Shown here: positions 35,843 through 41,176 of the stretch, one piece after another
How positions within the stretch are numbered: position 1 is the first letter of the stretch
Layout of the letters: every line of letters starts with the position of its first letter
DNA from: Lysobacteraceae bacterium
Lineage (GTDB): Bacteria; Pseudomonadota; Gammaproteobacteria; Xanthomonadales; Xanthomonadaceae
Reading direction: 5' to 3'
Assembly (NCBI GenBank): GCA_018333835.1
Contig: JAGXSL010000022.1
Span: 1 to 41,176 of the forward strand
DNA length: 41,176 nt
Program-made: the position numbers and the translations under genes
The notes under the pieces: model-generated
Seen by the model: only the letters and a program-made list of their open reading frames with translations
What the model was told of the DNA's origin: nothing
Databases searched by the model: none

Positions 35843-37951
35843 ATGCGCCTGCTCCGTCCCCTTCTCGCCGCCGCGCTCGCGCTGGCCGCCCTGCCGGCCG
35901 CCTTCGCCAGCGGCCGGCCGATCACCCACGAGGATGTCTGGACCTTCGCCCGGCTTTCCCCGCCCGCCCTCTCGGCCGACGGCCGGCAGGCCGCCGTGGT
36001 GGTGACCCGGCCGGCCTACGACCCGGCGGAGCAGAGCGCCGACCTCTGGCTGCTGCCCACCGACGGCCGCGGCGAGCCGCGCCAGCTCACCTTCAGCCGT
36101 GCCGCCGAGGCCGGCCCGGTGTTCAGCCCGGACGGCGGCCAGCTCGCCTTCACCGTGCAGCGCGAGGGCGACAACGCGCCGCAGGTCTATGTGCTGGACC
36201 TGCGCCAGGGCGGCGAGCCACGCCGGGTGACCTCGATCTCGACCGGCGCGCGCACGCCGCAGTTCTCGCCGGACGGCTCGCGGATCCTGTTCGTCAGCAG
36301 CGTGTTCCCGGGCACCATGAACGATGCCGACAACCTACGCATCGCCGCCGAGCGCAAGGCCCGCCGCGACAACGTGCTCGTCTACACCGGCTTCCCGATC
36401 CGCAACTGGGACCGCTGGCTGGACGACCGCCAGCAACGCCTGTTCGTGGTGCCGGTGGAGGGCGGCGAGGCGAAGGACCTGCTCGCCGGATCCGAACTGG
36501 TGAAGCAGCCCGGCTTCGGCGGCCGCTTCACCGACACCGGCGAGGAGATCGACGCCAGCTGGACGCCGGACGGCCAGGCCGTGGTGTTCGCGGCCACGGT
36601 GAACCGCCACCGCGCCGCCTTCGCGAACACGCACGCCGACCTCTACCGGGTGCCCGCCAGCGGCGGCGAGGCCGTGCGGCTGACCGGCGACGGCTCGCTG
36701 GAGGGCCAGGACGGCTTCGCCCGGCCGCAGTTCAGCCCCGACGGCCGCCATCTGGTGGCCCTGGTCACACCGCGCAGCGAGCGCGTGTACAACGCTACCC
36801 GCCTCGCCAGCTTCGCCTGGCCGGACATGGCCCCCGTCTCGACCCTGACCCTGCCCAAGGCGCTCGCGGTCTCCACCTTCGGCATCGACGGCGACAGCCG
36901 CACCCTGTGGATGACGGCGGAAGAAAACGGCCTCGAGGCGCTGTTCACCGCCCGCATCGGCGACACCACCGGTCGCCGCGCCTTCGACATGGAGCGCGGC
37001 GTCTACACCGGCCTGCAGGTGGCCGATGCCGCCCGCGGCGTGCTGGTGGCCAACTTCGACAGCGCGGTGACCCCGCACGAGGTCGTCCGCATCGAGCCGC
37101 GCCGCGGCGGCCACCGCGCGATCAGCGCCTTCAACAGCGCCCGCGCCGCGGAACTGGACCTGCGCCCGGTCGAGCACTTCTGGTTCGAGAGCGAGCGCGG
37201 CGCCCGCATCCACAACATGCTGGTGAAGCCGGCCGGCTTCGACCCGGCGCGACGCTATCCGGTGTTCACGCTGATCCACGGCGGCCCTCACATCATGTGG
37301 CGCGACACCTTCTTCGTCCGCTGGAACTACCATTTGATCGCCGGCACCGACCGCATCGTGCTGCTGACCAACTACACCGGCTCCACCGGCTTCGGCGAGG
37401 CCTTCGCCCAGGGCATCCAGGGCGATCCCTTCGCCGGCCCGGCCAAGGAGATCAACCAGGCCGTCGACGTCGCCATCGAGCGCTTCGGCTTCATCGACGG
37501 CGAGCGGCAATGCGCCGGCGGCGCCAGCTACGGCGGGCACCTCGCCAACTGGCTGCAGGGCACCACCACCCGCTACCGCTGCCTCGTCAGCCACGCCGGC
37601 CTCGTCAACCTGGAATCGCAGTGGGGCAGCTCCGATTCGATCTTCCACCGCGAGCAGAACGCCGGCGGCCCGGTCTGGGAGCGCGGCCCGGTGTGGGTCG
37701 AGCAGAACCCGATGCTGAAGGCCGCGAACTTCCGCACGCCGGTGCTGGTCACCATCGGCGAGCTCGACTACCGCGTGCCCATCAACAACGTGATCGAGTA
37801 CTGGTCGCTGCTGCAACGCCAGCAGGTCGAGAGCCGGCTGCTGGTGTTCCCGAACGAGAACCACTGGATCCTCGGCGGCGAGAACAGCCGCACCTTCTAC
37901 CGCGAGCTGGAGGCTTGGCTGGATCGGTGGGAGGCGGTGCCGGCGCGCTGA
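35843..37951 (+). CDS. S9 family peptidase (prolyl oligopeptidase type), exported
   Basis: The 702-residue protein starts at ATG 35843 with a signal peptide (LLAAALALAALPAAFASG); the track's longer form is antisense to rluF. A WD-like propeller (FSPDGGQLAFTVQ, FSPDGSRILFVSS, FSPDGRHLVALV) is followed by an alpha/beta-hydrolase domain. The triad is Ser in GGASYGGH (about 560), Asp in GELDYRVP (about 641) and His in NENHW (about 672). It is a dipeptidyl or acylaminoacyl peptidase-like enzyme, probably periplasmic and active on short peptides. Confidence 0.93.
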   Translation: MRLLRPLLAAALALAALPAAFASGRPITHEDVWTFARLSPPALSADGRQAAVVVTRPAYDPAEQSADLWLLPTDGRGEPRQLTFSRAAEAGPVFSPDGGQLAFTVQREGDNAPQVYVLDLRQGGEPRRVTSISTGARTPQFSPDGSRILFVSSVFPGTMNDADNLRIAAERKARRDNVLVYTGFPIRNWDRWLDDRQQRLFVVPVEGGEAKDLLAGSELVKQPGFGGRFTDTGEEIDASWTPDGQAVVFAATVNRHRAAFANTHADLYRVPASGGEAVRLTGDGSLEGQDGFARPQFSPDGRHLVALVTPRSERVYNATRLASFAWPDMAPVSTLTLPKALAVSTFGIDGDSRTLWMTAEENGLEALFTARIGDTTGRRAFDMERGVYTGLQVADAARGVLVANFDSAVTPHEVVRIEPRRGGHRAISAFNSARAAELDLRPVEHFWFESERGARIHNMLVKPAGFDPARRYPVFTLIHGGPHIMWRDTFFVRWNYHLIAGTDRIVLLTNYTGSTGFGEAFAQGIQGDPFAGPAKEINQAVDVAIERFGFIDGERQCAGGASYGGHLANWLQGTTTRYRCLVSHAGLVNLESQWGSSDSIFHREQNAGGPVWERGPVWVEQNPMLKAANFRTPVLVTIGELDYRVPINNVIEYWSLLQRQQVESRLLVFPNENHWILGGENSRTFYRELEAWLDRWEAVPAR

Positions 37952-37957
37952 GCGCCA

Positions 37958-38004
37958 TGCTGCAATGCCGCATGGGCTACGTTCGTCCATGCGGCGATGC
38001 AGCA
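37958..38004. repeat. Long imperfect hairpin between the peptidase and sqr
   Basis: Two 18-base arms (TGCTGCAATGCCGCATGG and its near-complement CCATGCGGCGATGCAGCA) pair at 16 of 18 positions around an 11-base loop. The right arm is followed by AAAGAA rather than a T-run, so it is not a standard + strand terminator. Confidence 0.6.
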
Positions 38005-38046
38005 AAAGAATGGCGGCACCGGAGGCGACGACATCGTCTTAACAAG

Positions 38047-38055
38047 TGCTAAATT
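38047..38055 (+). promoter_or_regulatory. Extended -10 upstream of the sulfide oxidoreductase
   Basis: TGCTAAATT fits an extended -10 in an AT-rich patch (TTAACAAGTGCTAAATTAG) that stands out from the surrounding GC-rich DNA. It lies about 45 bases before the ATG at 38098. Confidence 0.35.
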
Positions 38056-38097
38056 AGTGTCACCGAAACGCCAAGCCCGTCGACCGAGGTGACCGCC

Positions 38098-38201
38098 ATG
38101 CGCCAGCCCCCCTTCCCCCGAGCCCCGATCCCTCGCCCGGCATCGACCACCAGCGCCGCCAGGTCCTGCGGCTCGGTGCCGCGGGCCTCGCCGCCGCCGG
38201 C
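38098..38201 (+). other. Out-of-frame 5' segment of sqr encoding a Tat signal
   Basis: GAGGTG six bases before ATG 38098 looks like the true initiation site, but that ATG reads MRQPPFPRAPIP in a frame different from the enzyme. In the enzyme's own frame the same DNA encodes DHQRRQVLRLGAAGLAAAGV, a twin-arginine signal peptide, with no ATG, GTG or TTG before 38202. One extra base in the C-runs at 38107-38112 or 38115-38119 would join the two parts into MRQPPFPPSPDPSPGIDHQR and onward. See findings. Confidence 0.7.
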
Positions 38202-39458
38202 GTGGCGAGTGGTGCGCTGCTGGGCGGCGGGTCGGCGTACGCGGTGCGCAGCAATGCCCGCATCGTCATCGTCGGGGCCGGTGCCGCCGGCGTCTCGCTC
38301 GCCAACCGTCTGGTGCGGGCGGTGGAGGGCGCGCGCATCACCATCATCGACCGCCGCGAGGAACACTTCTACCAGCCTGGCCTGACCCTGGTCGCCACGG
38401 GATTGTGGCGGCCGGAGCGCGTGGTCGGACACAACACCGATTTCCTGCCGCGGGGCGTCGAGTGGGTGAAGGCCCGGGTCGCCGAGTTCGACCCCGAGGC
38501 CAACACCGTGGTCACCGACGACGGCCAGCGCATCGGCTACGACTACCTGCTGGTCGCCACCGGCCTCAAGATCGACTTCGCCGCCATCGAGGGCATGTCG
38601 CCCGGGTTGATCGGCCGCGAAGGCGTCGGCTGCGTCTACGACAACCCCGACCACGCCAGCCGCACCTGGCAGGCGATCTCGGCCTATGCCGCCAAGGGCG
38701 GGGTCGGCGTGTTCACGCGTGCGCCGGGAGGGCTGAAGTGCGCCGGCGCACCGCTCAAGGTGGCGATGCTGGTCGAGGACCAGATGCGCCGCGAGGGCCG
38801 CCGCGACAGCGCACAGTTCATCTACACCGCACACAACGACGGCCTGTTCTCGCAACCGGACGTCAACGGCTTCCTCAAGGAGAACTTCCCCGAGCGCGGC
38901 ATCGCCATCCAGTGGCACCACCGCATGACCGGCATCGAGCCGGAGGCCAAGCGGGCCACCTTCGCCACCCCGGACGGCCCGGTCCGCATCGACTACGACT
39001 TCATCCACGTCGTACCGCCGATGCGCGCCCCCGACCCGCTGTTCAACAGCCCGCTCGCCAACATCGGCGCGCAGACGCCGGAGGACCGCAAGTGGCTGGA
39101 GGTGGACCGCCACACCCTGCGCCACCCGCGCTATCCCAATGTGTTCGGCGCCGGCGACTGCTGCGGCACGCCGATCGGCAAGACCGCCGCCACGGTCAAG
39201 GCGCACGTGCCGGTCATCGTCCAGAACCTGGTACGGCTGCTGCAGGAGCGGGAGTGCGATGCCCGCTTCAACGGCTACACCTCCTGCCCGCTGATCACCG
39301 TGCGCGGCCGCGCCCTGCTGGTCGAGTTCGACTACGACCTGAAGATGATCCCCTCGTTCGCCTTCATCGACCCGCTGCAGCAGCACTGGGTGCCGTGGAT
39401 CCTCAAGGACCGCATGCTGCACGGCGCCTACAACGCCATGCTGCGCGGCCGCATCTGA
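38202..39458 (+). CDS. sqr: Type II sulfide:quinone oxidoreductase (frame open from 38058)
   Basis: The 418-residue core has an N-terminal FAD motif (IVIVGAGAAGVSLAN), the HFYQPGLTLVATG segment, and the redox cysteines in LKCAGAPLK (about 180) and YTSCPLITV (about 362). These match human SQOR and the type II bacterial enzymes. FGAGDCCGTPIGKTAA is the second FAD-binding strand. The enzyme oxidises sulfide to polysulfide or persulfide and reduces quinone. GTG 38202 is the only standard start codon in frame, but it would remove the Tat signal encoded just upstream. Two downstream genes follow closely on the same strand. Confidence 0.92.
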   Translation: MASGALLGGGSAYAVRSNARIVIVGAGAAGVSLANRLVRAVEGARITIIDRREEHFYQPGLTLVATGLWRPERVVGHNTDFLPRGVEWVKARVAEFDPEANTVVTDDGQRIGYDYLLVATGLKIDFAAIEGMSPGLIGREGVGCVYDNPDHASRTWQAISAYAAKGGVGVFTRAPGGLKCAGAPLKVAMLVEDQMRREGRRDSAQFIYTAHNDGLFSQPDVNGFLKENFPERGIAIQWHHRMTGIEPEAKRATFATPDGPVRIDYDFIHVVPPMRAPDPLFNSPLANIGAQTPEDRKWLEVDRHTLRHPRYPNVFGAGDCCGTPIGKTAATVKAHVPVIVQNLVRLLQERECDARFNGYTSCPLITVRGRALLVEFDYDLKMIPSFAFIDPLQQHWVPWILKDRMLHGAYNAMLRGRI

Positions 39459-39476
39459 CCCTTCCGGAGCCCCGAC

Positions 39477-39821
39477 ATGGCCTTTTCGCTCTTCGGCATC
39501 CTCGCGGTGCTGCTCGAAGTCCTCCGCCCGCTGCTGCCGGTGCTGGTGTTGATCCTCGTGGTCGACCTCGCCCTGCTCGCGCTGGCGGCCAAACGCGGCG
39601 CGCTGGTGAAGTTCGCCGCCGCCCTGCGCGCCGCCGCCGTGGTCGCCGTGGTGGTGTTCCTGCTGGTGCTGGTGGCCGCCCCGCTGCTCACCGGTGCCAC
39701 CCACGCCCAACTGAGCGGCGCGCTCGACTGGCTCGCCCTGTTCGCGGCGGCTTTCGGCATCGGCCTCGCCAGCGCGGTCATCGCCTGGCCGCCCTTGCAG
39801 CTCATGCTCGGCCGCGCCTGA
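39477..39821 (+). CDS. Small membrane protein of the sqr cluster
   Basis: The 114-residue product has three hydrophobic helices (LLPVLVLILVVDLALLALA; AAAVVAVVVFLLVLVAAPLL; LALFAAAFGIGLASAVIAW) and little else. The ATG has GGAG about 9 bases upstream and follows the sqr stop by 18 bases. I have a weak recollection of similar small membrane proteins (possibly DUF5368) beside sulfide:quinone reductase genes but cannot confirm it. It may anchor the oxidoreductase or help quinone access. Confidence 0.78.
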   Translation: MAFSLFGILAVLLEVLRPLLPVLVLILVVDLALLALAAKRGALVKFAAALRAAAVVAVVVFLLVLVAAPLLTGATHAQLSGALDWLALFAAAFGIGLASAVIAWPPLQLMLGRA

Positions 39822-39868
39822 AAACCCCGCCCCTCTCGATCCCGCTCCCTCTCGATCCGGATTCCCGC

Positions 39869-41089
39869 ATGCGTCCAAGCCTTGCGGCGGCCCTCGTGCT
39901 CGCCCTGCCCCTCGCCGCCGCCTTCGCCCCGCCCAGCACCGCCCGCACCCCGGCCGCCACGCCACAGGCCAGCCCGCCCAAGCCCTGGGCGCTGCACTGG
40001 CGCTACCGCCACGAAGCGGTCTCCGACGCCGCCTTCGCCCGCGACGCCCAGGCCGACACCCTGCGCCTGCGGGCCGGCTGGACGCAGGCCTTCGGCCCGC
40101 GCTGGAGCGCGCAACTGGAAGCCGAAGGCGTCGTCGAACTGGGCGATCGCTTCAACTCCGGAGCCAATGGCCGCACGCAGTTTCCCAGCGTGCCGGATGC
40201 GCGTGCGCTGGAGATCAACCAGGCCTGGGTCGAACACCGCGGCGCGGCGGCCACCGTGCGCTTGGGCCGGCAGGCGCTGGTGCTGGACAACAGCCGCTTT
40301 ATCGGCAACAGCGCGTGGCGGCAGAACATGCAGAGCTTCGACGCCGCGCAACTGCGCTGGAACCCGGCTCCGGGGATCGAGGTGCAGGCGATCTACCTCG
40401 ACCGCGTGCACCGGGCCGCCGGCGACAAGGCCCGCAACCCGCTGGCCCGCGAACGCGACCTGCACGCACCGCTGGCGCGCCTCGCCTGGACCCTGCCGAA
40501 CGGCAGCCTGGTCGGCTACGGCTACTGGATCGAGGACGAGGACGTGCCGCAGGCCTCGACCCGCAGCCTCGGCCTGCGCTGGGATGCGCACTGGCCGCTG
40601 GGCGGCGGCTGGCGCGCCGGCCTCGCGCTGGAACGCGCCCAGCAGACCGCCTGGGCCGATGCGAGCGGCGGTTCCACCGCCTATGCCTTGGTCGAACCCC
40701 GGCTGGAGCACGGCCCGTTCACTTTCCGCGCCGGCTGGGAGCGGCTGGGTGCCGGCCGGGGCCGCGCCTTCCAGACCCCACTCGGCAGCCTGCACGGCTT
40801 CAACGGCTGGGCCGACCAGTTCGGCACCACCCCGCCCGGCGGGCTGGAAGACCGCTGGCTGTCCATGCAGGCCAACCGGCCGCTGCTGGGCCGGGCCGCG
40901 CAATGGCAGGTCCGCTTCCACGACTTCCGCTCGGAAGCCGGCCTCGACTACGGCCGCGAGTGGAACGCCGCGCTGACCCTCACCCCCGCCCCCGGCTGGT
41001 CGACCATGCTGAAGTACGCCGACTACCAGGCCGAGGGCTTCTCCCGCGACGTGCGCAAGCTCTGGTTCCAGGTCGAGTGGGCGCTGTAG
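39869..41089 (+). CDS. Alginate-export-like outer-membrane porin
   Basis: The 406-residue protein starts at ATG 39869 with a signal peptide (LAAALVLALPLAAAFAPP). The mature part shows many amphipathic strands and the blocks LEINQAWVEHRGAAATVRLG, RQALVLDNSRFIGNSAWRQN and QSFDAAQLRW, which resemble the alginate_exp/OprD-like porin family (the RQ.L..D..RF.G...WRQ..Q.FD pattern). It would form a beta-barrel in the outer membrane; the cargo is unknown. It starts 47 bases after the small membrane gene, and the track ORF that begins at 38405 is over-extended. Confidence 0.87.
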   Translation: MRPSLAAALVLALPLAAAFAPPSTARTPAATPQASPPKPWALHWRYRHEAVSDAAFARDAQADTLRLRAGWTQAFGPRWSAQLEAEGVVELGDRFNSGANGRTQFPSVPDARALEINQAWVEHRGAAATVRLGRQALVLDNSRFIGNSAWRQNMQSFDAAQLRWNPAPGIEVQAIYLDRVHRAAGDKARNPLARERDLHAPLARLAWTLPNGSLVGYGYWIEDEDVPQASTRSLGLRWDAHWPLGGGWRAGLALERAQQTAWADASGGSTAYALVEPRLEHGPFTFRAGWERLGAGRGRAFQTPLGSLHGFNGWADQFGTTPPGGLEDRWLSMQANRPLLGRAAQWQVRFHDFRSEAGLDYGREWNAALTLTPAPGWSTMLKYADYQAEGFSRDVRKLWFQVEWAL

Positions 41090-41096
41090 CCGGCGC

Positions 41097-41176
41097 TCAG
41101 GCCGGACGCGCCAGCAGCGCCTCGATGCGGGCGTCCTTCTCGGCCCAGACGCCGTTCAGCCACTGCTGGAAGCGCG
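41097..41176 (-). CDS. 3' end of a minus-strand gene, probably an acyltransferase
   Basis: The minus strand reads RFQQWLNGVWAEKDARIEAL and then LARPA before a TGA at 41097-41099. The FQQWLNxxWxEKDxxIExLL ending resembles the C-terminus of YihG/PlsC-like acyltransferases. Only 25 codons are visible, so the call is tentative. It converges with the porin gene. Confidence 0.4.
   Translation of the reverse strand, partial: RFQQWLNGVWAEKDARIEALLARPA

Noticed and set aside
38405-39868. Upstream part of the 894-residue ORF that ends in the porin
   Set aside because: It is an out-of-frame shadow of sqr; the porin begins at the signal peptide at 39869.

Overview
The window is about 41 kb of very GC-rich DNA, densely packed with genes and with no stretch over 300 bases lacking one. 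No rRNA, tRNA, CRISPR array, transposase or integrase gene was found. Gene content and order fit a Gammaproteobacterium, most likely in or near the Xanthomonadales/Lysobacterales. Supporting signs are the leuS-lptE-holA-nadD-rsfS-rlmH operon, the maf-rng-yhdP-tldD block with the yjgA/pmbA divergent pair, a Reg_prop/GGDEF sensor and a CopL-like small metal protein. The taxonomic placement is inference from gene content only.

Layout. (1) 1-2.5 kb: tilS (5' end cut off by the window), xseB and ispA, tightly packed on +. (2) 2.5-12.5 kb: a housekeeping block mostly on the minus strand: maf, rng, yhdP, tldD, then yjgA (+) divergent from pmbA (-), then a DUF4870-like membrane protein. (3) 12.6-15.6 kb: a large sensor protein with a beta-propeller, a Y_Y_Y domain, a membrane helix and an intact GGEEF domain. 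(4) 15.6-21.7 kb, minus strand: leuS-lptE-holA-nadD-rsfS-rlmH. (5) 21.8-25.5 kb: five consecutive type II toxin-antitoxin modules, all with PIN-domain (VapC-like) toxins but with several antitoxin types. One toxin is cut by an in-frame amber codon, and three modules end in the same degenerate ~30-bp junction. (6) 25.6-28.3 kb: an exported metal-dependent amidohydrolase, a CnoX/YbbN-like thioredoxin-TPR protein and a DUF4442 hotdog protein preceded by an 18-bp perfect palindrome. (7) 28.4-32.1 kb: three overlapping genes encoding a Ser/Thr kinase fused to a formylglycine-generating-enzyme-like domain, a DUF502 membrane protein and a membrane-anchored TlpA-like thioredoxin. (8) 32.1-33.0 kb, minus strand: slyD and a CspA-type cold-shock gene with a clear intrinsic terminator and a long leader. 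(9) 33.1-35.0 kb: a four-gene cluster that looks like a metal-handling locus (CopL-like, outer-membrane-like, periplasmic HMA and MerT-like proteins). (10) 35.0-41.1 kb: rluF, an S9 prolyl oligopeptidase-family peptidase, then a type II sulfide:quinone oxidoreductase with a small membrane protein and a porin. The Tat signal of the oxidoreductase lies out of frame with its apparent ribosome binding site and ATG. The last 80 bases hold the 3' end of a minus-strand gene, probably an acyltransferase.

How the genes work together. The housekeeping blocks cover tRNA modification and charging, ribosome biogenesis, isoprenoid and NAD synthesis, and envelope lipid/LPS transport. The accessory blocks carry the novelty: the toxin-antitoxin island, the kinase operon, the metal cluster and the sulfide-oxidation cluster. 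Functional statements rest on motifs read by eye from the supplied translations; no database search was possible.
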